Positions 24,838-33,336 of a stretch of 64,000 nt of DNA are shown here, piece by piece; position 1 is the first letter of the stretch; the number at the start of each line of letters is the position of its first letter. The notes under the pieces were generated by a model. That model searched no databases. It saw nothing but the letters and a program-made list of their open reading frames with translations, and was not told the DNA's origin. This stretch comes from Streptomyces uncialis (GTDB lineage Bacteria > Actinomycetota > Actinomycetes > Streptomycetales > Streptomycetaceae). The stretch covers positions 1,674,001-1,738,000 of the forward strand of contig NZ_CP109583.1 in assembly GCF_036250755.1 (NCBI RefSeq), read 5' to 3'. A program made the translations under genes and the position numbers.

Positions 24838-25920
24838 TCAGCCGTCCCCGGCCGCGTCCCCGGTCCCGGTCCCGCCCGCGGCGGTGTCGTCGTCGGGCTC
24901 GTCGTGGCGGGCGCGGCTGGGCTGGACGCGTTTGGGTTCGCCGGGCATCTTCGGGTACTCCGGCGGGTAGGGCAGGTCCCCGAGCCCGTGGTCGTGCTCG
25001 TCGCGGCGGGCCAGTTCCAGCAGGGGTTCGAGGGAGTGCCGCTCGTCGTCCATCGCGGCGTGGACATCGCCCAGTTCGGCGTAGCGGACCGGCATGGTCG
25101 CCAGGTCGAAGTCCCTCGGGGTGACGTCGTCGACCTCGTCCCAGCGCAGCGGCGCGGAGACGGGGGCGTGCGGGCGGGGGCGCACCGAGTAGGCGGAGGC
25201 GATCGTGCGGTCCCGGGCGGTCTGGTTGTAGTCCACGAAGATCCGGGTGCCGCGTTCCTCCTTCCACCAGGCGGTGGTGACCCGGCCGGGCATCCGGCGT
25301 TCGAGCTCGCGTCCGCAGGCGATGGCGCAGCGGCGGACCTGGGTGAACGTCCAGCGGGGTTCGACGGGGACGAAGACGTGCAGACCGCGTCCGCCGGAGG
25401 TCTTGGGCCAGCCGCGCATGCCGTGTTCGTCCAGGAGGGCGCGCAGTTCGTGGGCGGCGGCGACGGCGTCCTTGAAGTCGGTGCCGGGCTGCGGGTCGAG
25501 GTCGATGCGCAGTTCGTCGGGCCGGTCGGTGTCGGCGCGCCGTACGGGCCAGGGGTGGAAGGTGAAGGTGCCGAACTGGGCGGCCCAGATGACGGCGGCG
25601 ACCTCGGTGGGGCACATCTCGTCGGCGTACCGGCCGCTGGGGAAGGTGATGTGCGCGCGGGGAATCCAGTCGGGGGTGTTCTTCGGCGCGCGTTTCTGGA
25701 AGAAGTGCTCCCCGTCGACGCCCTCGGGGTAGCGCTCCAGGGTGGTGGGGCGGTCGCGCAGGGCGCGCAGGATGCCGTCGCCGACGGTGAGGTAGTAGCG
25801 GGCGACGTCCAGCTTGGTGAAGCCGCGCTCCGGGAAGTAGACCTTGTCGGGGCTGGACAGCCGCACGGTCCGCCCGCCGGCGTCCAGCTCGATCGGCTTG
25901 CCGTGGCTGGTCGCACCCAT
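24838..25920 (-). CDS. LigD-type DNA polymerase (NHEJ primase-polymerase)
   Basis: A 360-residue stand-alone polymerase of the archaeo-eukaryotic primase superfamily, the PolDom of LigD that fills gaps and adds ribonucleotides at double-strand breaks. Diagnostic motifs are SSPDKVYFPERGFTKLDVARYY, RYPEGVDGEHFFQKRAPKNTPDW, FHPWPVRR, the catalytic RIDLDPQPGTDF (DxD), TSGGRGLHVFVP and FVDYNQTARDRTIASAYSVR. A C-terminal acidic/Gly tail is added. ATG 25920 begins the family homology; the frame upstream to 26463 is antisense to the ligase. Divergent from an ATP-dependent DNA ligase 73 bases away, so ligase and polymerase activities are split rather than fused. No Ku gene is visible in this window. 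Confidence 0.92.
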   Translation of the reverse strand: MGATSHGKPIELDAGGRTVRLSSPDKVYFPERGFTKLDVARYYLTVGDGILRALRDRPTTLERYPEGVDGEHFFQKRAPKNTPDWIPRAHITFPSGRYADEMCPTEVAAVIWAAQFGTFTFHPWPVRRADTDRPDELRIDLDPQPGTDFKDAVAAAHELRALLDEHGMRGWPKTSGGRGLHVFVPVEPRWTFTQVRRCAIACGRELERRMPGRVTTAWWKEERGTRIFVDYNQTARDRTIASAYSVRPRPHAPVSAPLRWDEVDDVTPRDFDLATMPVRYAELGDVHAAMDDERHSLEPLLELARRDEHDHGLGDLPYPPEYPKMPGEPKRVQPSRARHDEPDDDTAAGGTGTGDAAGDG

Positions 25921-25993
25921 GCGGTCACCGTAGACGCCTGCCACCCGGGCCGCATATCGGGACGAATGACGCCGCGCCGGGCAGAATCGCGGT

Positions 25994-27058
25994 ATGGACC
26001 TGCCGGTGATGCCCCCTGTGAAGCCGATGCTCGCCAAGTCCGTGCCGGACATCCCGCCGGGGATGCAGTACGAGGCGAAGTGGGACGGCTTCCGCGCGAT
26101 CGTCTTCCGGGACGGTCCCGAGCTGGAGCTGGGCAGCCGTACCGGCAAGCCGCTGACCCGGTACTTCCCCGAGCTGGTGGCCGCGCTGGCGGACCGGCTG
26201 CCCGCGCGGTGCGTGGTCGACGGCGAGATCGTCATCGCCCGGGACGGACGGCTGGACTTCGACGCGCTCACCGAACGTATCCACCCGGCCGACTCCCGGG
26301 TCCGCACGCTCGCCGAGCGCACCCCCGCGTCGTTCGTCGCCTTCGATCTGCTGGCCCTCGGTGACGACGCCCTCCTGGACACCCCGCTGACCGACCGCCG
26401 CGCGCTGCTCGCCGGGGCGCTGGCGGCGGCCGCTCCCCCGGTCCATCTGGCGCCCGCGACCACCGACGCGGAGGTGGCGCGCTCCTGGTTCGAGACCTAT
26501 GAGGGCGCTGGCCTCGACGGGGTCGTCGCCAAACCGCTGGATCTGCCGTACCGGCAGAACGAGCGGCTGATGTTCAAGGTCAAGCACGAACGGACCGCCG
26601 ATGTGGTCGTGGCGGGCTACCGCTTCCACAAGTCGGGCCCGGTGGTCGGCTCGCTGCTGCTGGGGCTGTACGACGACACGGGCGCGCTCCAGCATGTGGG
26701 GGTCTGCGCGGCCTTCCCGATGAAGCGCCGGGCGGAGCTGGTCACGGAGCTGGAGCCGCTGCGGATGGAGTCGGCGGCTGAGCATCCCTGGGCGGCGTGG
26801 GCGGACGAGGCGGCGCACGCGTCGGCGCGGCTGCCGGGGGCGCCGAGCCGCTGGTCGGGCAAGAAGGACCTGTCATGGGTGCCGGTGCGCCCGGAGCGGG
26901 TGTGCGAGGTGGCATACGACCATATGGAGAACGGGGCGCGGTTCCGGCACACCGCCCGGTTCCGCCGCTGGCGCCCGGACCGGACCCCGGAGAGCTGCAC
27001 GTTCGAGCAGCTGGACGAGCCCGTGCGCTACGACCTGGGGGAGATCCTGGGCGCGTGA
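25994..27058 (+). CDS. ATP-dependent DNA ligase (LigC-like)
   Basis: A 354-residue minimal ATP-dependent ligase. The nucleotidyltransferase domain has the adenylated Lys in YEAKWDGFRAI (motif I, K29), GSRTGKPLTRYFPEL, VVDGEIVI (motif III), FVAFDLLAL (motif IIIa), GAGLDGVVAKPLDLPY (motif IV) and FKVKHERTADVVVAGYR (motif V). An OB-fold domain follows (GSLLLGLYDDTG to ENGARFRHTARFRRWRPDR). Such ligases support NHEJ or base-excision repair in actinobacteria. CAGAAT sits 7 bases before the ATG and could be a -10 box of a near-leaderless transcript. Divergent from the LigD-type polymerase, with which it probably works. Confidence 0.92.
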   Translation: MDLPVMPPVKPMLAKSVPDIPPGMQYEAKWDGFRAIVFRDGPELELGSRTGKPLTRYFPELVAALADRLPARCVVDGEIVIARDGRLDFDALTERIHPADSRVRTLAERTPASFVAFDLLALGDDALLDTPLTDRRALLAGALAAAAPPVHLAPATTDAEVARSWFETYEGAGLDGVVAKPLDLPYRQNERLMFKVKHERTADVVVAGYRFHKSGPVVGSLLLGLYDDTGALQHVGVCAAFPMKRRAELVTELEPLRMESAAEHPWAAWADEAAHASARLPGAPSRWSGKKDLSWVPVRPERVCEVAYDHMENGARFRHTARFRRWRPDRTPESCTFEQLDEPVRYDLGEILGA

Positions 27059-27191
27059 ACGGGCGCGCGGGCACCCGGGCGGGCGGCGCCCGCCTCGCGC
27101 GCCGCCCGGCCCATGGGAACCGCCCGAGGGGTCGGACCGTCCCCGCCGTCGTACCGTGAGAACCCACGCTCGCCTCCGGGGGTGCAGACAG

Positions 27192-28136
27192 ATGGAACGG
27201 TCGGCTCGTGCAAGACACGGCGCGCTCGGCGTCGTGATCGCGGTGGTGCTCGCCCTCCTGGCGGGCGCGTGCTCCGGCGGCTCGTCACCGGGCCCGTCGG
27301 AATCGCCCGCGGAGTCGTCCGGGCCGCTGCTCGCCGTGAAGATCGACAATGCCCCGCAGGCCCGTCCGCAGACCGGTCTGAACGCGGCGGACGTGGTCTA
27401 CGCGGAGCAGGTCGAGGCGGGGCTGAGCAGGCTGATGGCGCTGTACGCGACGAAGCTCCCGGACTCCGTGGGGCCGGTGCGCAGCGCCCGGGAGTCCGAT
27501 CTGGAGCTGCTGGCGCAGTTCCAGGACCCCACACTGGTGTTCTCCGGCGCCCAGTCCAAGCTGCTGCCGCTGATCGACGCGGCGCCGCTGCGGCCGGTGA
27601 CCCCCGGGGACGCCCCGTCGGGCGCCTTCGTCCGCGACCCCGAGCGGACGGCGCCCCACAATCTGTACGTCCGCCCGCCGCGGGTGCAGGACCGCACGGC
27701 CGGGGCGAAGGCCCTGGAGCGGGCCGGGCTGCGCGGCGGTCCGGCGCCGGACGGCGGGGAGCGGGTGGCCGAACGCACCGTGCGTTTCCCTTCCTCGCGG
27801 TTCACCTTCACCTGGTCGGCCGACCAGGGCCGCTGGCTGATCGCGATGGACGGCAGACCGGCGACCGAGCCCGACGGTACGCCGGTGACCGCGGCGACCG
27901 TCGTCGTCCAGCGGGTGGAGATCAAGGAGTCGCAGTTCCAGGACTTCATGGGCAACAACTCCCCGCTGACCGTGACCGTGGGGTCGGGCGACGCGGAGGT
28001 GCTGCGCGACGGCCGGGCCCACGCGGGTGAGTGGCAGCGCCGGTCGGAGCGCGACACGACGACGTTCACCACCCCGGACGGCGATCCGCTGAATGTCGCG
28101 TCCGGGCCGGTGTGGGTGATGCTGGTGGCGCGCTGA
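27192..28136 (+). CDS. DUF3048 (YerB-like) lipoprotein
   Basis: A 314-residue lipoprotein: VVIAVVLALLAGACSGG contains the lipobox LAGAC. The mature part matches DUF3048: LLAVKIDNAPQARPQTGLNAADVVYAEQVEAGLSRLMALY, GPVRSARESDLELL, VFSGAQ, HNLYVRPP, then the second half with IEIKESQFQ-like VEIKESQFQDFMGNNSP and a C-terminal GPVWVMLV strand. The family is widespread in Gram-positives and is of unknown function, presumably outside the membrane. ATG 27192 is used because the signal sequence starts there; the frame is open from 27156. It follows the ligase gene by 133 bases. Confidence 0.85.
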   Translation: MERSARARHGALGVVIAVVLALLAGACSGGSSPGPSESPAESSGPLLAVKIDNAPQARPQTGLNAADVVYAEQVEAGLSRLMALYATKLPDSVGPVRSARESDLELLAQFQDPTLVFSGAQSKLLPLIDAAPLRPVTPGDAPSGAFVRDPERTAPHNLYVRPPRVQDRTAGAKALERAGLRGGPAPDGGERVAERTVRFPSSRFTFTWSADQGRWLIAMDGRPATEPDGTPVTAATVVVQRVEIKESQFQDFMGNNSPLTVTVGSGDAEVLRDGRAHAGEWQRRSERDTTTFTTPDGDPLNVASGPVWVMLVAR

Positions 28137-28179
28137 GCGGCGGGCCGCCCCGGGCTCCGGCGGGGGGCCGTCCACCGGC

Positions 28180-30891
28180 TCAGCCCAGTCCGCGGCCCGA
28201 TTCCAGGACGTGCTCGGCGCGGGCCACGAGTCCGTCGGCCCCGCAAGCGCGGGCGAGGGCCAGACCGCGGGTCAGTTCGGTGACCGAGCGGGCGGCGATC
28301 CCGTAGTCGATCCGGGCGACCGCGTGCTCATAGGCGCAGGGCGACGCCTCCAGATAGGCCGCCGCCTGCGCGTACAGCGTGACGGCCCGCTGCCCGGTCT
28401 CCAGCGCCGCCGCGCACCGCAGGGCCTCCCCTATGGCGGTGTCGGTCCCGAAGCGCTCGGCCTGGGTGCGGGCCTCGGCGGCGAGTCCGGCGGCCCGGTC
28501 CGGATCGTCCTTGGCGAGCGCGCGGGCCAGATCGGCGGCCCAGGTGGACATGATCGTGTTGTGCCGTCCGCCGGTGGCCGCGGCCTTCTCCGCCGACTCC
28601 AGCGCCCGGATGCCCTCCTTGACCCGCCCGGCCTCGATCAGCAGCCTGCCGCGCACGGAGTCGGCGTCCGGCATGATGATCGTGGACGGGTACGGCGGGG
28701 TGACACCGTAACGCTCGACGATCTCCAGGGCCTGGGCGACATGGCCGCGGGCGGTCAGGGTGTCGATGAGCATGCAGGCCGCGTCCCAGTGCATGGGCAG
28801 TCCGCTGCCGACCCGGTCGGCCAGCCGCAGCGCTTCCCTCAGGAAGCCCTCGGCGTCGGCGAGTTTGCCGCGTCTGCGCAGCACGAATCCGACGAAGGCG
28901 TGTGCCAGGGCGAGATGGCCACCGCTCCAGCCCTTGGCCTGGTAGACGCGCAGCGCGTCACCGAACAGGCTCTCGGCGCGGTCGAGCCGGTCGCTGAACA
29001 GATACGAACTGCCCAGCATCATCAGCAGTTCGAAGCCCCACTCGGAGTCGGTCCAGCCGAGTCCGGGCGGCAGTACGCCGTTCATCAGGGACCGGTCGCA
29101 CAACTCGACGACCAGTTCGGCGTTCTCGCCGCGGGTCATCGCGTCGAAGCCGCGGATGATCAGCAGCGCGCGTTCGGAGTTGTCGCGGCCGGTGAGGGGC
29201 TCGGCGAGCGCGGCGAGGCTGCGGGAGCGGCCGGTGGAGTCCTCCTCGTCGGCGTGGATGCCCTCCCACATGTGGTGCAGGGCCTGGAGCCGCAGCCGCT
29301 GCGGGCCGGGTGCCAGCCGCTCGGCCTCCTCGTCGATCACCTGGATGGCCTCCGCCAGCTGATCGTTGTGGACGAGTGCCTGGGCGAGCTGGCAGACGGC
29401 GTCGACCCGGGTCTTGCCCTCCAGTCCGAAGGCGGCGAGGGCTTCCCGCAGATGGCCGATGGTCCGGGCGGGCGAGGTCAGCAGGGTCGCGCAGCCGAGT
29501 TCGAACAGGACCTCCGCCCGGTAGTCGTCCGACGGCGGCTCCCGCAGCGCGCGTTCCAGACAGCGGACGGCGGCCTCGGGCGCGCCCACGGCGAGGTGTT
29601 CGCGGGCGGCGGCCCGCATCTGCTCGACCAGTTCGGGGTCGTCGTCCGGATGGACCTCCAGCAGATGGCGGGCCGCGGCGGCGGCGCCCTGCCCGGCCAG
29701 CCGCACCGCCTCGGCCGCCAGCCCGTGCATGACGGTGCGGGTGCCGCTGGGGATGGCCTGGTAGATGGCGCTGGCGATCAGCGGGTGCAGGAACTCCAGC
29801 CGGTCGGGCAGGGAGCCGGGCTGGGCACCGGGGCGGGCGAGGACACGGGCGACCCGCAGTTCCTCGACGCATCTGCCGGCCGCTTCCTCGGGGAGCATCG
29901 CGAGTTTCGCGACGACGTCGAGCGGGATGTCGGTGCCGAGTATCGCGGCGGCCCTCGCGACCTTGCGGGTGCTCAGACCGAGTTCGTCGAGCCGGGCGAG
30001 CAGTCCGCCACCGCGGGTCGACCGGTTGAGTCCGCGCAGTTCGTCGGCGGACGACTCGGTCGGTTCCAGTTCCTGGTCCTGGACCTTGGCGAGGAGTTCC
30101 ACGGTGTCGAACGGGTTGCCGCCGGTGACCGCCCAGACCTGGCGGCAGAACGGGTCGTCCGCGTGGGCGCCGAGCCGGGCGCGGGTGAGTCCGGCCGCCG
30201 CGTCCGGGGTGAGGCTCTTCAGGCTCTTCAGCGAGGCGCTGGGCCGGGCGGCCTGCCCGATGCGGTCCAGATGGGGCGCGGCGGCGCTGCCGGGGTCGAC
30301 CGGGCGGTGCGCGACCACCACGAGGACCCGCATCTCGTCCAGCCGTTCGGCGAATCCGGCCAGCCAGCGCAGGGTCTCGGGGTCGGCCCAGTGGGCGTCG
30401 TCCACGAGCAGGACCAGTGGGAACAAGGCGTCCGCGAGCCGGCCGACGCCGTGTTCGAGTCCGTCGCAGACGCCCTGCGGGTCGGCGGGCGGTCCGCTCG
30501 GCTCGGCGATGCCGAGCGCCGGTCCGGCGATCCCGTACCACTCGCCGAGATGGACCCTCGCCTCGTCCGGGGTGAGGGTGATGAGCGCGGGCTGGAGCAA
30601 CTGCCGTACGACGTTGAAGGGGACGGAGGTCAGGGTCTCGCCGCCGCGCGCCGACCAGACCGTGCACCCGCGGCTCTCGGCCGTCCGCCGGACCCGGGTG
30701 AGCAGCGCGGTCTTGCCGATCCCGGGGACCCCGGTGAAGACCAGGAGGCTGCCGGGCCTGGCGGGACGCCCCGCCGAGGCCGCCGGTGTCTCCGCACACA
30801 GTCGTTCGATGGCCTGTTCCGCCGCGGCGATCTCGCTCTCGCGTTCCCACAGCGCGTCGGCACCGGACGGGTCCGACGGTCCCTGCGTCAT
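28180..30891 (-). CDS. LuxR-family (LAL)-like ATPase-TPR protein without DNA-binding domain
   Basis: A 903-residue STAND-type ATPase. Residues 15-330 form the nucleotide-binding module: Walker A FTGVPGIGKTALL, Walker B LLVDDAHWADPETLRWL and sensor-like VVVAHRPVDPGS. Residues of about 400-900 form TPR-like helices (AEAAVRCLERAL-type repeats, FVLRRRGKLADAEGFLREALRLADR). Large ATP-binding LuxR (LAL) regulators share this plan but end with a LuxR helix-turn-helix of about 60 residues. Here translation stops at ARAEHVLESGRGLG, exactly where that domain would begin, and no such domain follows in any frame before the next gene. It may act as a signalling ATPase that works through a partner. ATG 30891 has GGGGAGG 7 bases upstream. 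Confidence 0.88.
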   Translation of the reverse strand: MTQGPSDPSGADALWERESEIAAAEQAIERLCAETPAASAGRPARPGSLLVFTGVPGIGKTALLTRVRRTAESRGCTVWSARGGETLTSVPFNVVRQLLQPALITLTPDEARVHLGEWYGIAGPALGIAEPSGPPADPQGVCDGLEHGVGRLADALFPLVLLVDDAHWADPETLRWLAGFAERLDEMRVLVVVAHRPVDPGSAAAPHLDRIGQAARPSASLKSLKSLTPDAAAGLTRARLGAHADDPFCRQVWAVTGGNPFDTVELLAKVQDQELEPTESSADELRGLNRSTRGGGLLARLDELGLSTRKVARAAAILGTDIPLDVVAKLAMLPEEAAGRCVEELRVARVLARPGAQPGSLPDRLEFLHPLIASAIYQAIPSGTRTVMHGLAAEAVRLAGQGAAAAARHLLEVHPDDDPELVEQMRAAAREHLAVGAPEAAVRCLERALREPPSDDYRAEVLFELGCATLLTSPARTIGHLREALAAFGLEGKTRVDAVCQLAQALVHNDQLAEAIQVIDEEAERLAPGPQRLRLQALHHMWEGIHADEEDSTGRSRSLAALAEPLTGRDNSERALLIIRGFDAMTRGENAELVVELCDRSLMNGVLPPGLGWTDSEWGFELLMMLGSSYLFSDRLDRAESLFGDALRVYQAKGWSGGHLALAHAFVGFVLRRRGKLADAEGFLREALRLADRVGSGLPMHWDAACMLIDTLTARGHVAQALEIVERYGVTPPYPSTIIMPDADSVRGRLLIEAGRVKEGIRALESAEKAAATGGRHNTIMSTWAADLARALAKDDPDRAAGLAAEARTQAERFGTDTAIGEALRCAAALETGQRAVTLYAQAAAYLEASPCAYEHAVARIDYGIAARSVTELTRGLALARACGADGLVARAEHVLESGRGLG

Positions 30892-31167
30892 CCCGCAACC
30901 TCCCCAGATTCGCTCAACCGGCTTGCAGACCCCTGAGGTTAGCTGGCCGGATCGCTGACGCGCGTGCTGTCAGGGCAGGTTGTCCCAGGTCGGGTGACGA
31001 GTTTGCGCGAACCGCGGTGGATGTGCTTTACGTGACGGTCCGATCGCGGAGCGTGTGCGCGAGGGGTGCGCGGGGAGTTGGCCGGAACGCTTCGCCGCTG
31101 GTGGGGGCCCCGTGGTGGAGGGTCCCCCTCTCATCCCGCTTTCAGGCACGGCTCCTAGTGTGGGCGC

Positions 31168-32106
31168 ATGACCCACATGACGCCGCCCGGCTGGTACCCC
31201 GACCCCGGGCAGAGAAGTGACGGACCGCCCACGGAACGCTGGTGGGACGGCAACGCGTGGACGGAGCAGACCCGTGCGCTCGGCGCGTCCGGTGCCTGGG
31301 CTCCGCCCGCCTATCCGCAGTGGGCCGTCGCCCCGCCCCCGGCGAAGCGGCGCAAGGCGGTCCGCGCGGCGATAGGCGCGGTCGTCGCCCTTGCCGTCCT
31401 CGGGGGTCTGGCCGGCGGGGTGTACGCGCTGACCCTGGACGACGACAAGGACGGCGACCGCACGGCGACCGCTCCCAGCCCGAAATCGCCCGGCGGCCCG
31501 GAGAGCGCCACCCCCGAGGGCGGCCCCGGCGCCCCGGGCGCACCCTCGCGGCCGGGCGCCCCGCAGGGCGAGAAGGGCTTCGCGGCCGACCCGGCGAGCG
31601 GGATCAGTCTGCCGGTGCCCGAGGGCTGGTCGGGCGATTCGGGCATCGTGGGGGCGCAGGTGTCGACGGGGCCGTACCCGTGCCCGGGGGACGCCACGAA
31701 GAGCTGTGCGCGGGCGGGGGCGCACTCCGCCCCGGCGGCGGCGCTCAAGCGGACGGAGCGCACCGCGCGGGCGATGGCGGAGGCGGACATCGCGGACGCC
31801 GCCGAGGAGGCGTACGGCTCCGATTCGTACGGCGACCTCACCTCGCACGACGAGATCGCGGACAAGCCGGTGACCGTCGCGGGCGGGAAGGGCCATCTGG
31901 TCCGCTGGAAGGTCGTCACCGAGAAGGGCGACGACGGGTACGTCCAGTCGCTGGCCTTCCCCTCGCCGCACGACGCACGGCAGTTCGTGGTCGTACGGTT
32001 CGGCTTCGACGTCAGCGACAAGGCGCCCGCGCTGTCGGTGATGGACGAGATCACCGAGGGCATCAAGAAGTCCGCCAGGGGCTCGGGCAACGGCCAGGCC
32101 GCTTAA
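31168..32106 (+). CDS. DUF2510 membrane-anchored extracytoplasmic protein
   Basis: A 312-residue protein. Residues 5-32 are a DUF2510 segment (PPGWYPDPGQ, TERWWDGNAWTEQTR), typical of the cytoplasmic end of actinobacterial membrane proteins. One transmembrane helix (AIGAVVALAVLGGLAGGVYAL, about 69-89) follows, then a Pro/Gly/Ser linker and an extracytoplasmic domain of about 170 residues with a Cys pair (PYPCPGDATKSCARAG). The outer domain resembles other Streptomyces proteins of unknown function. ATG 31168 is the first start; no operon partners are apparent, and the TetR gene lies convergently downstream. Confidence 0.8.
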   Translation: MTHMTPPGWYPDPGQRSDGPPTERWWDGNAWTEQTRALGASGAWAPPAYPQWAVAPPPAKRRKAVRAAIGAVVALAVLGGLAGGVYALTLDDDKDGDRTATAPSPKSPGGPESATPEGGPGAPGAPSRPGAPQGEKGFAADPASGISLPVPEGWSGDSGIVGAQVSTGPYPCPGDATKSCARAGAHSAPAAALKRTERTARAMAEADIADAAEEAYGSDSYGDLTSHDEIADKPVTVAGGKGHLVRWKVVTEKGDDGYVQSLAFPSPHDARQFVVVRFGFDVSDKAPALSVMDEITEGIKKSARGSGNGQAA

Positions 32107-32328
32107 GGTCCTCTGCCGGATCGGCCCCTCGGTACTCCCCGTTCGCCGCCGGGGCTCGCGTGGAGCGGGTCGGCCAGGTGGGGGCGGAGCGGACCGGGCG
32201 GGTCGTCCGCGCGCGGCCGCATGGCTCACGAGGACGGCCCGCCCGGCCGGGTGCGCGCCGCCCCCGTCCCCACGGTGCGGCGCGCGGCGGTCCGCCCACC
32301 GGTCATCCCAGGGGCGGCGGGCCGCCGT

Positions 32329-32988
32329 TCAGGGGGAGCGTTCGGCTCCGGTGTCCGGCTTCTCGGCGAGCGGGTGCGCCGCCGCCGGGACGGCCGTCCC
32401 GAGGCCGAACGCGGGCAGGATCACGGCGTCCACCAGCCGGACCAGGTACTCGGGGTCGGCGAACCGGCCCTCCAGCTGGGGCCGGACCCGGGTGACCCCG
32501 AAGAGCTGGGCCGCGACGAAGTCCGCCGCCGGGTGTCCGGCCGGGATCTCCCCGCGCGCGACGGCGCGCGCGACCATCGCGTCGAGTTCGACCAGTTCCG
32601 GCTCGACCAGCGCCTCGCACAGCGCCCGCTGGAGTTCGTCGTCCTGGAGGGTGGTGTGGCCGAGGGCGTGCAGCAGCCGGGTGTCGTCGCAGGACTCCGC
32701 GCCGGCCGCGCGGGCCGCCGCCCTCAGGTCCCCGGCGAGGCTCCCGGTGTCGATCCCGGCGAACCGGGGACAGCGCTCCGAGCGGAGCGCGGCGGCGACG
32801 AACCGGGCCTTGGTCCCCCACTGCCGGTACAGGGTCGACTTGCCGCACCGGGCGCGGGCGGCGACGCCTTCCATGCTCAGCGTCTCGTAGCCGCTCGCGC
32901 GCAGCAGGTCCAGCGCGACGGTGTAGAACTCCCGCTCGCGCTCCGGAGTGATCTTGGAGCGGCGTGCCGCGACGGACGCTTCCCGCAT
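32329..32988 (-). CDS. TetR/AcrR family transcriptional regulator
   Basis: A 219-residue repressor. The N-terminal helix-turn-helix (about residues 14-65) reads EFYTVALDLLRASGYETLSMEGVAARARCGKSTLYRQWGTKARFVAAAL, a standard TetR signature. The C-terminal helical domain (DTGSLAGDLRAAARAAG, ALVEPELVELDAMVARAVARGE, ADFVAAQLFGV) would bind the inducer. It is divergent from the small ORF/DMT transporter gene, and the intergenic region carries a perfect 58-bp palindrome (33044-33101) that is the obvious candidate operator for both. Regulation of an efflux-type transporter by its divergent TetR neighbour is a very common arrangement. Confidence 0.9.
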   Translation of the reverse strand: MREASVAARRSKITPEREREFYTVALDLLRASGYETLSMEGVAARARCGKSTLYRQWGTKARFVAAALRSERCPRFAGIDTGSLAGDLRAAARAAGAESCDDTRLLHALGHTTLQDDELQRALCEALVEPELVELDAMVARAVARGEIPAGHPAADFVAAQLFGVTRVRPQLEGRFADPEYLVRLVDAVILPAFGLGTAVPAAAHPLAEKPDTGAERSP

Positions 32989-33043
32989 GCTCTTCCGCCC
33001 TCCTCCCGGTCCGGAGGCCCCGGTCGGTCACGATCCGGCCGCC

Positions 33044-33101
33044 TCATCGATACGCCAGTGTACCGATACGGGCCCGTATCGGTACACTGGCGTATCGATG
33101 A
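33044..33101. promoter_or_regulatory. Perfect 58-bp palindrome, putative TetR operator
   Basis: The sequence from 33044 to 33101 is identical to its own reverse complement, centred on GGGCCC (33070-33075). Each half contains CGATACG twice (at 33048 and 33064), so two or more overlapping dyads can be drawn, for example CGATACGGGCCCGTATCG in the centre. On both strands TACACT is available as a -10 element (33083-33088 on plus), so bound repressor would block both divergent promoters. The palindrome lies 56 bases from the TetR start and 231 bases from the transporter start. Confidence 0.8.
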
Positions 33102-33177
33102 ATGCCGTCGGCCCTGTCCCACCTGGGCGGACGGCCGGGCACGCACCGCCGCACACACCTCACGCAAAGGGGCCGGA

Positions 33178-33336
33178 ATGGATTCCCGCACCGGGTCTTC
33201 CGCACCGGAGCCGCACCGAGCACTCCCTCTCCTGGGGCTCGGCGTTCCGCGCTCCCCGGCGCGGGGCGCGTGGGGCGGGCGGATCGGCACGCCGCCCGGA
33301 CGCCGGTCCCTCCCCGGCCGTGGGAGGACCCGGTGA
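33178..33336 (+). CDS. Possible small leader ORF coupled to the transporter gene
   Basis: A 52-codon frame (MDSRTGSSAPEP...) whose TGA overlaps the GTG of the transporter gene in a GTGA arrangement. GGGGCC precedes the ATG, a weak ribosome-binding site. The composition (Pro, Gly, Arg) is not protein-like, there is no recognisable motif, and the frame may be open by chance in this GC-rich leader. It is listed because the stop-start overlap is typical of translational coupling and because the leader is otherwise unexplained. Confidence 0.25.
   Translation: MDSRTGSSAPEPHRALPLLGLGVPRSPARGAWGGRIGTPPGRRSLPGRGRTR

Noticed and set aside
22430..25615. A minus-strand open frame of about 1060 codons
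   Set aside because: Antisense to the cupredoxin/DUF1080 gene and out of frame with the LigD-type polymerase. Low-complexity product.
28210..30936. A plus-strand open frame of about 900 codons
   Set aside because: It is the antisense of the LAL-like ATPase gene. The residues (Gly, Arg, Gln, Ala-rich) show no motif, while the minus strand has Walker A and B motifs.
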